Assembly: GCA_035371485.1 (NCBI GenBank)
Contig: DAOOWV010000037.1
Location: 1 to 7,904 of the forward strand
Source of the DNA: DAOOWV01 sp035371485
GTDB taxonomy: Bacteria; Patescibacteriota; Dojkabacteria; JAFGLO01
Direction of reading: 5' to 3'
DNA length: 7,904 bases
Shown here one piece after another: positions 1-6,121 of the stretch. The notes beneath the pieces are model-generated. The model was not told the DNA's origin, ran no database searches, and was given only the letters and a program-made list of their open reading frames with translations. Every line of letters starts with the position of its first letter. Within the stretch, counting starts at the first letter, position 1. Made by a program: the position numbers and the translations under genes.

Positions 1-175
1 TTCTTCCCGCAAGAATTAACTGTCTTACTGTCCAAAACTCTCTTAAAACTGGATCTTCTGGGAAATATTCGGGGAAGGTTACATTTTCACAGGCAGTATG
101 ATCTATTTCTACATCTGCAATTTTAAATAATTGTTCCCAAGTTGGATAATTGTATTAGGAACCTTATTCCTTCAT
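1..175 (-). pseudogene. Unknown gene, broken 5' end, continues off left edge
   Basis: Read leftward on the minus strand, positions 2-151 are open and protein-like (PTWEQLFKIADVEID, then FPEYFPEDPVLREFWTVRQL near the edge), but this frame has no ATG, GTG or TTG start. An ATG at 173-175 gives only Met-Lys-Glu before TAA. Dropping one T there and changing frame once more near 143-150 would yield a continuous MKEKVPNTI...PTWEQLF reading. I therefore infer one gene that starts at 175 and carries two small indels in its first 12 codons. An extended -10 element (212-220) lies at a suitable distance upstream. I recognise no family; the visible part is acidic and aromatic-rich with no membrane segment. 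It could also be a decayed fragment or an assembly error. Confidence 0.5.
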
Positions 176-211
176 CTATTTTAAGTGGAGTTAATTAATA
201 TAACCAGGTCT

Positions 212-220
212 ATTATATCA
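212..220 (-). promoter_or_regulatory. Extended -10 promoter for left-edge gene
   Basis: The minus strand reads TGATATAAT, a perfect extended -10 (TGn plus TATAAT). No good -35 is present at 17 bp (TAATAA). The predicted transcript would start near 205, about 30 nt before the ATG at 173-175. The layout matches the truB promoter in this window, which is also an extended -10 without a clear -35 and with a short leader. Confidence 0.45.
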
Positions 221-276
221 CATTTAGTATTGAATTATTAGGGTATATAAGTTGTAAATGGTAAATAGTATAATGC

Positions 277-305
277 TTGACGTATTTTGATTCTTGAAAT
301 CTATT
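277..305 (+). promoter_or_regulatory. Possible weak promoter before small ORF
   Basis: TTGACG (277-282) and TCTATT (300-305) are separated by 17 bp. The -35 matches the consensus at five of six positions and the -10 at four of six. A start near 312 would precede the ATGs at 322 and 332. The gene it would serve is itself doubtful. Confidence 0.25.
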
Positions 306-331
306 GAATGATCAGTAATATATGAGAAAAT

Positions 332-529
332 ATGGTTGAAAAAAAGGGGGGGGCTTGTGGTATAATATGGGGTGACATAAATGAAATAATATTTTTAATA
401 AATAGTATGTTTTTTTCAGATCCCTTAGGAGTTTCCTCGGGTTGTATAACTGAAGGTGAAAATTTGGAACATTTAGCTCGGATATTTGAGTTAGATGAAT
501 ATGGATTTTTCACTCGTACTGTTGTATAA
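332..529 (+). CDS. Small hypothetical ORF or gene remnant with A7G8 tract
   Basis: This is a 65-codon reading from ATG to TAA with no recognised domain. Its fifth to seventh codons fall in a run of seven A (339-345) then eight G (346-353), exceptional in such AT-rich DNA. Past the tract it reads GGACGIIWGDINEII, and the second half (ENLEHLARIFELDEYGFF) looks like normal protein sequence. The G run is followed by CTTGT, exactly as at 6407-6416 in the unknown gene at 6311-7490, where the peptide is GAC followed by another Ile-rich stretch. It may be a fragment of a related gene whose tract has slipped. No ribosome-binding site is visible. Confidence 0.3.
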   Translation: MVEKKGGACGIIWGDINEIIFLINSMFFSDPLGVSSGCITEGENLEHLARIFELDEYGFFTRTVV

Positions 530-573
530 AAAGTGAATAGTTCTGATCTGATTTAATTATTAATGGTATTTTC

Positions 574-600
574 TATAAAAGGAGATTAAATAAAGCTCCT
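574..600 (-). terminator. Weak hairpin with short T tail after ftsI
   Basis: On the minus strand, directly after the ftsI stop, AGGAG (600-596) pairs with CTCCT (584-580). Two more A-T pairs follow inside a C/T mismatch, leaving a loop of five. The 3' arm runs into TTTTAT. The stem is short for an intrinsic terminator, but its position 1-2 nt after the last gene of the cluster supports the role. Confidence 0.4.
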
Positions 601-601
601 A

Positions 602-2362
602 TCAATTAAGATCATTTTGTATTGCCGTAAATATACTATCCCAAGCTGGAACTACATTATATGCAGCAAGTGTATGATTTTTGGGTTTTTCTAGCCAAAC
701 TAACATTATGTATTCAGGTTGATCATATGGCCAAAACCCAACAAAAGTTGTATTTGTGACTCCATCTTCATAACCTCGTTCATTAACTTTTGGAATTTGT
801 GCGGTACCTGTTTTACCTGCAACTTTATATGTTCTTATTAGATTAACGTGTGAATTGGAACTATCCATTTCTATGGTTGCATCGAAAAGTAATTGTGCAG
901 TAGTGTTTGCTGTAGCCTTTGAAATTGGTGTTGAGGCAACTATTGGCTCAGTTTTGATTTCTCCCTCTTCACTAATAATTGTATCAACAATATATGGTTG
1001 CATTCTTTCTCCATCGTTGGCAACTGCTGAAATTGCAGAAATAATCTGTAGGGGAGTGGCAGAAAACATTTGTCCAAATGAAGCCATCGCAATATCAAGT
1101 TTAGTTAATTTGGTTGGATCCAGCTGAGTTCCATATGATTCATCCTGTAAGCCGATTCCAATTCTTTTTGTAAAACCAAAATCAATAAGCACTTGATAAT
1201 ATTCATCAGTTGTAAAAAGTTGTGATATTTCAGCAACACAAGCGTTATTTGATGCTCTAAATATTCCAGCTAGGTCTAGTCTTCCACTAGCTCTCTTATT
1301 AAAGGTATATATTTTGGCTCCAAATTCCTTCATTTCATAATAACCTTTAGTGTCATTGCAAATATAATCTGTATCAAGTTTATTCATTTCGAGACTTGCA
1401 GAAATGGTTATTACTTTATTAACAGATCCAAATTCATACATATCAGATACAGCTTTATTTTTATAGTATGATTGGTCAATGATTTCTGTGTAATAGTTAG
1501 GGTCATAAGTTGGATATGAAGCCATAGCCATTATTGCTCCAGTGTTAGGATCCATTAGAATTGCTGTTCCACTATCTGCTCCATATTGTATTACGCCATC
1601 TTTTAGCTTTTCTTCAATTGTGTGTTGTACTGGAGTTTCAATTGTAAGAACGATATCTTTCCCCTTTTTTGCATTGACAGGGGAATATTCTTCATGCAAA
1701 ATTACATTTCCAGCGATATCTCTTTCTGAACTGCTATATCCTGTGACTCCCTGTAGATCATTCCAATAATAACCAGATATTCCATAATTTCCCACCTCAT
1801 TTCCATTTTCATCTTTGCCTATAAAACCTACAATATTAGAAGCCAATTTTCCATTAGGATAAACTCTACGATTTTTTCTTTCAAAATATATACCGGTAAA
1901 GCCTTGTTCTAATAGTGCTTCTCTCATATTTTCGGTAGCGTATTCAATTATTGGCTGATAAACTGGATATCCTTCAAGTAATTTTGATAGATCTTCTTTA
2001 CTTTTTCCCGTTATGGGAACAAGATAATCTATTAATTTTTCCTTTTGATCATCGTACATTTCTTTATCGTTTTTATAAGGTCCAACTGATATATATACGA
2101 ACCAGCCAGGTTCATCAATTGATAAGACTGTCATATCTTTGGTGTAAATGATTCCTCTTCTTGGAGTAATTGTATACTTAGATTGAACAATTGCTTCTGC
2201 CTGTGCGGTAAATTTTTTGTTATTAATAACTTGCCAGCGGAACATTTGAACACAAATCAAAATAGAAAATATAATCAAACCAAGATATACAAATGACAAT
2301 TTGTTGTTAAAAAAAGAATGACTAATTTGACGAGAATCTATAGGTTTTCGATAACTTCTCAT
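602..2362 (-). CDS. ftsI: Class B penicillin-binding protein, septal transpeptidase FtsI/PBP3-like
   Basis: This is a 586-residue D,D-transpeptidase that cross-links peptidoglycan at the septum from outside the membrane. A short cytoplasmic N-terminus leads to one membrane segment (about residues 23-42). The dimerisation-type N-terminal domain opens with PRRG (67-70), as in class B PBPs. The transpeptidase domain has all three catalytic motifs: SVNK with nucleophile Ser313 and Lys316, SNN at 371-373, and KTGTA at 517-521. Length is normal for FtsI (about 550-650) and there is no obvious PASTA domain. The ATG overlaps the ftsL stop in an ATGA (2359-2362), so translation is probably coupled. 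It is the last gene of the cluster and ends in TGA just before a hairpin. The family is certain; the septal rather than elongation role is inferred from its place after mraZ-rsmH-ftsL. Confidence 0.93.
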   Translation of the reverse strand: MRSYRKPIDSRQISHSFFNNKLSFVYLGLIIFSILICVQMFRWQVINNKKFTAQAEAIVQSKYTITPRRGIIYTKDMTVLSIDEPGWFVYISVGPYKNDKEMYDDQKEKLIDYLVPITGKSKEDLSKLLEGYPVYQPIIEYATENMREALLEQGFTGIYFERKNRRVYPNGKLASNIVGFIGKDENGNEVGNYGISGYYWNDLQGVTGYSSSERDIAGNVILHEEYSPVNAKKGKDIVLTIETPVQHTIEEKLKDGVIQYGADSGTAILMDPNTGAIMAMASYPTYDPNYYTEIIDQSYYKNKAVSDMYEFGSVNKVITISASLEMNKLDTDYICNDTKGYYEMKEFGAKIYTFNKRASGRLDLAGIFRASNNACVAEISQLFTTDEYYQVLIDFGFTKRIGIGLQDESYGTQLDPTKLTKLDIAMASFGQMFSATPLQIISAISAVANDGERMQPYIVDTIISEEGEIKTEPIVASTPISKATANTTAQLLFDATIEMDSSNSHVNLIRTYKVAGKTGTAQIPKVNERGYEDGVTNTTFVGFWPYDQPEYIMLVWLEKPKNHTLAAYNVVPAWDSIFTAIQNDLN

Positions 2363-2733
2363 TGGCCTATTGAGTTCAAATCTACTTCAGTATTATTTTC
2401 TAGCGTTATTGATTTTTTGGGGACGTTCATCTCTAATTCCTCAATTGCTTTTTTTCTTATAAGCTGGGTGGAATTATAATAGACATATTCGTTTTGCATC
2501 GTGTAATAATGATTTGAAATAGTATCATACTCTTTTTCTTTTTGATTAAAAATAGATCCCATTGGAGATTTAATACTATTTGCATAGATTGTTGTGAAGA
2601 TATTAAAAGCAAAGCAAACTCCAATCATTATAAATGCTAGCAAAAGTGGAGTAATATGTGCTTGTTTTTTATTTCGAATTGTATTCGATGCAGATACAGA
2701 TATTGTATGCTGTTTCGGCAGGGGCAGTGCCAT
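2359..2733 (-). CDS. ftsL: FtsL-like small bitopic division protein
   Basis: The 124-residue protein has a basic cytoplasmic N-terminus (about residues 1-26), one membrane helix (about 27-50), then a polar region (about 62-105) able to form a coiled coil. That region ends in IRKKAIEELEMNVPKK, which resembles the xxxAxxxLGM-P motif of FtsL/DivIC proteins. Known members form the FtsQLB (DivIB-FtsL-DivIC) complex that activates the FtsW-FtsI synthase. Sequence identity in this family is very low, so the call rests on topology, size and position between rsmH and ftsI, the standard place of ftsL. The ATG follows a run of A and has no Shine-Dalgarno site. Its stop overlaps the ftsI start by 4 nt. 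Confidence 0.75.
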   Translation of the reverse strand: MALPLPKQHTISVSASNTIRNKKQAHITPLLLAFIMIGVCFAFNIFTTIYANSIKSPMGSIFNQKEKEYDTISNHYYTMQNEYVYYNSTQLIRKKAIEELEMNVPKKSITLENNTEVDLNSIGQ

Positions 2734-2742
2734 TTTTTTAAT

Positions 2743-2818
2743 TAATAAGTAATAAGTAATAAATAATAATTACTTTTTGGACTTCAAATAATTATTCTTT
2801 ATTATTTATTCATTATTT
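2743..2818. repeat. TAATAAR heptad repeats forming a 22-bp inverted repeat between ftsL and rsmH
   Basis: Four exact-period heptads, TAATAAG, TAATAAG, TAATAAA and TAATAAT, occupy 2743-2770. A matching series of complementary heptads (ATTATTC, TTTATTA, TTTATTC, ATTATTT) occupies 2791-2818 and runs over the rsmH stop (2802-2804). Positions 2751-2772 and 2789-2810 are complementary at 20 of 22 bases around a 16-nt loop. In the mRNA this gives a long A-U hairpin between the end of rsmH and the start of ftsL. It has no GC-rich stem and no proper T tail, so a classical terminator is unlikely. A role in mRNA stability or partial attenuation is possible. Confidence 0.75.
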
Positions 2819-3686
2819 CAATCACGTACATCTTTGCACTTCGAGCTCGTTGATTTCTTTCGGTTTCTTCTGGACTTGGTTTGATTGGTGTTGGAGTTAA
2901 TATCACTAACTTTTCAAAATTATCTTGAATAAACTTTTGTACAACTTTTTCCTCTAGAGAGTGATATGTAATTACAACTATTCTTCCTCCAGTGTTTAGG
3001 AATGGAAGTACTTTGGTTAATGCTTTTTCAAGTCCAAATATTTCATCGTTTACTGCAATTCGTAACGCTTGAAATACTCTTCTTGCTGGATGTTTTCTTC
3101 CTCTATCATAATTTTGTGGAACTGCAGAATAAATCGCCTGAACTAAATCACGTATTGTATTTAAATTATTATCTTTTCTTTGTCTCACAATACTTCGTGC
3201 AATCTCAGCACTATATTTTTCTTCACCATATTTGTTAAAGAGTCGCGTAAGTTCCTTCGCTGATAATGCCATTAATAAATCCTTGGCACTAACCTGTAGT
3301 CTATCATCCATTCTCATGTCAATTGCACCATCACCATAGTAGCTAAAGCCTCTTGCTTTATTGGCTAATTGCCTTGAAGACAATCCTATATCGAATAAAA
3401 TTCCATCGATTTTTTGAATATTCTTAGATTTTAGGATATCTTCAATTTCAGAAAAATTTGCATATTCAATAATCCAGTTATCAACCGTTGCAAGATGATT
3501 ATTTTTTTTAACCCAATCTATACTATTAATATCACAGTCAATACTAATAAGTCTTCCTGATCCAATATTTTTTAATATTTCTGTACTATGTCCTCCATCT
3601 CCAAGTGTGGCATCAACATAAATCCCATCTTTTTTAATATTCAATTGTTCAATTGCTTCATCCAGAAGCACTGGTGTGTGGACCAT
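2802..3686 (-). CDS. rsmH: 16S rRNA (cytosine-1402 N4) methyltransferase RsmH (MraW)
   Basis: The 294-residue S-adenosylmethionine-dependent enzyme methylates N4 of C1402 in the decoding centre of 16S rRNA. Family blocks are all present in order: HTPVLLDEAI at 3-12, the SAM loop YVDATLGDGGHS at 23-34, FDIGLSSRQLA at 98-108, GFSYYGDGAIDMRMD at 113-127, HPARRVFQALRIAVNDE at 199-215, TYHSLEEKVVQKF at 240-252 and the C-terminal NQRARSAKMYVIE at 278-290. Length is close to E. coli RsmH (313). The ATG at 3686 fits the usual family start (M-x-H-x-PVLL). No Shine-Dalgarno site precedes it. It lies 80 nt after mraZ, and its stop codon is inside the inverted heptad repeat. Confidence 0.97.
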   Translation of the reverse strand: MVHTPVLLDEAIEQLNIKKDGIYVDATLGDGGHSTEILKNIGSGRLISIDCDINSIDWVKKNNHLATVDNWIIEYANFSEIEDILKSKNIQKIDGILFDIGLSSRQLANKARGFSYYGDGAIDMRMDDRLQVSAKDLLMALSAKELTRLFNKYGEEKYSAEIARSIVRQRKDNNLNTIRDLVQAIYSAVPQNYDRGRKHPARRVFQALRIAVNDEIFGLEKALTKVLPFLNTGGRIVVITYHSLEEKVVQKFIQDNFEKLVILTPTPIKPSPEETERNQRARSAKMYVIEIMNK

Positions 3687-3698
3687 TTTATAAATAAT

Positions 3699-3764
3699 AA
3701 GTTACAAGTTACGAATAACAAGTTATAAGTTTTGTACGAATTTGTTACTTATAAACTGTTACTT
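3699..3764. repeat. AAGTTAC-type heptad repeats and 8-bp hairpin between rsmH and mraZ
   Basis: Heptads AAGTTAC, AAGTTAC, GAATAAC, AAGTTAT and AAGTTTT run from 3699 to 3733. Opposite-orientation copies of GTTACTT sit at 3744-3750 and 3758-3764, 14 bp apart. TTATAAGT (3723-3730) pairs perfectly with ACTTATAA (3747-3754) around a 16-nt loop. TACGAAT also occurs twice directly (3710-3716, 3735-3741). The repeats fill most of the 80-nt gap and resemble AAGTTAAC copies in the mraZ leader. Confidence 0.65.
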
Positions 3765-3766
3765 GT

Positions 3767-4195
3767 TCAATAAGTAGAAGTAAGATGTTCTGCTATTTCT
3801 CCCCCATGGGTTTTTAGGTATTTAAGTTGATTACTCCATGCGTTGACGTTCCAGATTTCTATCCAGTTTATTAAACCAACCCACACAATATCAGACATTA
3901 TCCCTGCATAAACAAAAAGATTGTCCGGTAAAACGAAACGTCCTTGTGGGTCAGTAGTAATTTCCCGTGCACCTCCTATTAAAATCCTGGAGGTTTGTCT
4001 TATCGAATTATTTATCATTGGCCCTTGAACAAGTGGAGAAATAATTTTTTCCCATCTTTGTTCATCAACAATCACCAATGATTGCTCGTATCCTCTTGTG
4101 ATATAGAGTTTTCCTTTCAGTTCTTTTCTAAAAACTGAGGGAATTGCTATTCTTTTCTTAGCTCCTACTTTTTGTTGAAATTCCCCAATGATCAA
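3767..4195 (-). CDS. mraZ: Transcriptional regulator MraZ, TTG start
   Basis: The 142-residue protein has two SpoVT/AbrB-like halves: GAKKRIAIPSVFRKEL at 11-26 and TTDPQGRFVLPDNLFVYAGI at 80-99. The tail motif WIEIWNVNAW at 111-120 is typical of MraZ. MraZ forms ring-shaped oligomers that bind short tandem repeats above the division cluster and control it. The first half has GAKKR where DAKGR is common, a mild departure. I place the start at TTG (4193-4195) because it puts IIGEF exactly where the family has M-F-x-G-E, and no ATG or GTG fits. No Shine-Dalgarno site is seen. It is first in the cluster, has a leader of about 115 nt, and ends in TGA. Confidence 0.95.
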   Translation of the reverse strand: MIIGEFQQKVGAKKRIAIPSVFRKELKGKLYITRGYEQSLVIVDEQRWEKIISPLVQGPMINNSIRQTSRILIGGAREITTDPQGRFVLPDNLFVYAGIMSDIVWVGLINWIEIWNVNAWSNQLKYLKTHGGEIAEHLTSTY

Positions 4196-4206
4196 AACCG
4201 AAAGTT

Positions 4207-4292
4207 AACAAGTTAACAAACTAAAAAGTGAAAAAACTTTTAATTCTAGTGTCTCAAACTTAAAATTTCTTTCATTAGTTTGTTCACTAGTT
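4207..4292. repeat. Inverted repeat in the mraZ leader
   Basis: Positions 4207-4223 and 4276-4292 are complementary at 15 of 17 bases, including a perfect 9-bp core (AACAAACTA at 4215-4223 with its complement at 4276-4284). The left arm contains the tandem AAGTTAAC AAGTTAAC (4202-4217). The loop is 52 nt. The structure lies in the predicted mraZ 5' leader and its left arm ends 12 nt before the TTG start, so it could affect initiation. Confidence 0.5.
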
Positions 4293-4317
4293 CGTTTCTT
4301 CGCTCTCCATTTGTTGG

Positions 4318-4346
4318 ATTCTATATCACTACACTTTACTTGTCAA
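4318..4346 (-). promoter_or_regulatory. Strong sigma-70-type promoter of the mraZ cluster
   Basis: The minus strand has a perfect -35 TTGACA (4346-4341), a 17-bp spacer, and TAGAAT as -10 (4323-4318; five of six matches). Predicted transcription starts near 4311, leaving a leader of about 115 nt before the mraZ TTG. The -35 touches the last of three upstream 10-bp repeats, so a protein bound there would compete with or contact RNA polymerase. Confidence 0.75.
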
Positions 4347-4374
4347 CCACTATTCACCACTACTCACCACTACT
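4345..4374 (-). promoter_or_regulatory. Putative MraZ-box array: three 10-bp AGTAGTGGTG repeats
   Basis: On the minus strand the unit AGTAGTGGTG occurs twice exactly (4374-4365, 4364-4355), then a third time as AATAGTGGTT (4354-4345), which overlaps the -35. Known MraZ operators are short G-rich direct repeats with about 10-bp spacing in front of mraZ: TGGG-type in E. coli and AAAGTG[T/G]-type in mollicutes. The 10-bp phase, GTGG core and position fit that pattern. Binding by this MraZ is inferred. Confidence 0.7.
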
Positions 4375-4450
4375 GTAGCATGCGGATAATTAACTTGTCA
4401 AGCTTTCAGAAATCTTAAATTTGAATTTTATATTATGAATTAATGGATTA

Positions 4451-4459
4451 TGGTATAAT
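4451..4459 (+). promoter_or_regulatory. Extended -10 promoter of truB
   Basis: TGGTATAAT is a perfect extended -10. No clear -35 is found at 16-18 bp. Transcription would start near 4466, about 22 nt before the truB GTG. This divergent promoter shares the 292-bp control region with the mraZ promoter. The region also contains the MraZ-like repeats and the leader inverted repeat. Confidence 0.6.
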
Positions 4460-4487
4460 TAATAAAATAATTTGGTGTTTGTAAACT

Positions 4488-5192
4488 GTGATTAATGGAA
4501 TATTGGTAATCGATAAAAATGTTGGAATTTCCTCATATGATGTGATAAGAGATATTAAAAGAAACAGTAAAAGAGTAATTGATGCAATCTGTAATGGTGA
4601 ATATGGAAGTAAATTTATAAAAACAGGAGAGTGTAATACTAATGTGGATAAGTTAAAGATAGGTCATGCTGGAACTTTAGATCCATTTGCCTCAGGTCTT
4701 TTGATTATTTTATTGGGGAATGCGACAAAGAAGTTTGATGAATTTCAACAGATGAGGAAAAGATATGAAGTCAAGATTGAATTTGGATATGAAACCGATA
4801 CTCTCGATAAAACTGGAACGATTGTAAAGCAAAGTGATGAAATTTTTGAACAAGAGATTACAATAGAGAAAATTAAAAAAATTATTAATAAAGATTTAAT
4901 CGGAGATATAAAACAAATGCCCCCACAATATTCTGCTAAAAAGGTTAATGGAATGAAAGCTTATGAGTATGCTCGAATTGGAAAGTTTGTTAATTTAAAA
5001 GAAAAAAATGTATCAGTTTATAAATTTGAATTATTGGGTTATAAATATCCTTATGCTATATTTGAAATAGAGTGTTCAAGTGGTACGTATATTAGGTCCC
5101 TTGTTGCCGATTTGGGAAGAAAGCTAGGTTCTTATGCAACGGCAATTGAATTAAGAAGGACTCAAACAGGGGAATTTATTTTAGATAAATAA
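4488..5192 (+). CDS. truB: tRNA pseudouridine-55 synthase TruB, short form
   Basis: TruB converts U55 in the T-loop of tRNAs to pseudouridine. The 234-residue protein shows the family motifs in order: NGILVIDKNVGISSYDVI (3-20), GHAGTLDPFASGLL (59-72) with catalytic Asp65, FGYETDTLD (99-107), MPPQYSAKKVNGMKAYEYAR (144-163) and CSSGTYIRSLVADLG (196-210). E. coli TruB has 314 residues; here the chain ends at LRRTQTGEF and lacks the C-terminal PUA domain. Residues about 23-55 hold some 20-25 more residues than usual between the N-terminal motif and GHAGTLD. The GTG start places NGILVIDK at the usual position. No Shine-Dalgarno site is seen. A broken ATPase-like gene starts 3 bp downstream and may be co-transcribed. 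Confidence 0.95.
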   Translation: MINGILVIDKNVGISSYDVIRDIKRNSKRVIDAICNGEYGSKFIKTGECNTNVDKLKIGHAGTLDPFASGLLIILLGNATKKFDEFQQMRKRYEVKIEFGYETDTLDKTGTIVKQSDEIFEQEITIEKIKKIINKDLIGDIKQMPPQYSAKKVNGMKAYEYARIGKFVNLKEKNVSVYKFELLGYKYPYAIFEIECSSGTYIRSLVADLGRKLGSYATAIELRRTQTGEFILDK

Positions 5193-5195
5193 ATA

Positions 5196-5371
5196 ATGCA
5201 AATTGATATCTCGCACGAATTATATGCTTATCCTCCCAAAAAGATGAAATATTGAAGATAATTGAAGAGAAAGCTATTGCTTCCTTATGTGGAATTGCTG
5301 TTGGAAAGGCTCGAATATTTTAAAAAATTTGTTGGGACGAGAAGATTATTGATCAACTTGCAATTGTTGAT
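5196..5371 (+). pseudogene. Broken 5' part of ATPase-like gene, P-loop-like region
   Basis: An ATG 3 bp after truB opens 19 codons (MQIDISHELYAYPP...) that end at TGA (5253-5255). The reading continues one frame over as SQKDEILKIIEEKAIASLCG then IAVGKARIF, consistent with loss of one C at 5235-5237. That frame meets TAA at 5321-5323 and then runs straight into the open core beginning at 5372. In a third frame, 5323-5349 reads KNLLGREDY, which looks more natural than the in-frame KICWDEK, so two further indels near the T/A runs are likely. GIAVGKAR resembles a degenerate P-loop followed by RIF-KNLL, as in STAND-type NTPases, but the Ser/Thr after GK is Ala. This belongs with the core and the winged-helix tail downstream. 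Confidence 0.55.
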
Positions 5372-6121
5372 ATGATTGAATATTCGTTGCAAGATAACAT
5401 TCAACAAGCTTTAATGAGTTGGAAGAGAAATCTTCAAGATCAATATAATGAAGGAAAGAGGATTTTTTTGATTTCAAACGTAAATCCAGATCATAATGAT
5501 TATAATTTGTTTGTCATTTCAGCTGAAAATTTTAGAACATCAGTTGCTGAACGTATTGCTTTAGTGTTTTGTTTTGAGGTTGATCCTTCTTGGCATTCTA
5601 AAAAATTGACAGGAAGCGGATTGTTAGGAGAGAAAAAAGTATATCTGAACTTGCAAGATGATAAGTATTTTCAGATGCCTTTAGATGTTAACCAACTTAG
5701 ATATAGAACCAATCTGAATTTATCACAAATTGAACAAGTAAAAAGGTTAAGTGGAGGGATCCCAATTCTTATTAAGCAAATTGTTGAATTCTATTCAGAG
5801 AATAATGATTTACCAGATGTAGAAATTGAAAGTTTTAGTCCTATTTCTCTATATATACTTTCTGCAATTCCAATAAAAGAATTAGTGGAACTTAGAAACT
5901 CAATAACTGGGATAAAAATTTCATCTATTAAAGCGGATCATTATAAAAAAATTGGATTTATTGATGAAGATGGAAATATTATTTCTTCTATTTTAACCCA
6001 TTTTTTATCAAGACATTCTTTGGAAATTGAGCTGAAATTTAAGGAAAATACTATTTGGGTTGGAAATGATGATGTCTCAAGTTTTTTACCGTCAAAGAAA
6101 AAATTATTTTGCAGAGATTAA
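5372..6121 (+). CDS. Core of disrupted STAND/AAA-like ATPase
   Basis: This is the longest open part (249 codons) of a gene I read as 5196-6270, about 358 residues when repaired. The ATG at 5372 is internal: the same frame is open upstream to 5324. Residues 31-36 (IFLISN) and 45-50 (NLFVIS) look like buried beta strands. Residues 118-136, with LSGGIPILIKQ at 126-136, resemble the sensor/lid helix LSGG-P-xLIK seen in STAND and other AAA-type ATPases that carry DNA-binding domains. No clear Walker B acidic pair is visible. The last 13 or so residues (LPSKKKLFCRD) are probably out of frame. Function is unknown; the parts suggest an ATP-dependent transcriptional regulator, now probably inactive. 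Confidence 0.5.
   Translation: MIEYSLQDNIQQALMSWKRNLQDQYNEGKRIFLISNVNPDHNDYNLFVISAENFRTSVAERIALVFCFEVDPSWHSKKLTGSGLLGEKKVYLNLQDDKYFQMPLDVNQLRYRTNLNLSQIEQVKRLSGGIPILIKQIVEFYSENNDLPDVEIESFSPISLYILSAIPIKELVELRNSITGIKISSIKADHYKKIGFIDEDGNIISSILTHFLSRHSLEIELKFKENTIWVGNDDVSSFLPSKKKLFCRD

Noticed and set aside
301..513. 70-codon minus-strand ORF opposite the small plus-strand ORF
   Set aside because: It is low-complexity, has no promoter or start context, and mirrors the plus-strand frame that looks more protein-like.
855..1127. 90-codon plus-strand ORF inside ftsI, and the similar ones at 1542-1769 and 1951-2151
   Set aside because: All lie antisense within the intact transpeptidase gene and are shadows of its codon pattern.
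2743..2818. Rho-independent terminator between rsmH and ftsL
   Set aside because: The stem is entirely A-T and is not followed by a proper T run, and ftsL and ftsI downstream have no visible separate promoter.
3002..3238. Plus-strand ORF inside rsmH
   Set aside because: It is antisense to conserved RsmH motifs and its product is a Leu/Phe-rich shadow translation.
2743..3764. CRISPR array
   Set aside because: Units are 7 bp and contiguous, without spacers of uniform length or repeats of 23 bp or more.
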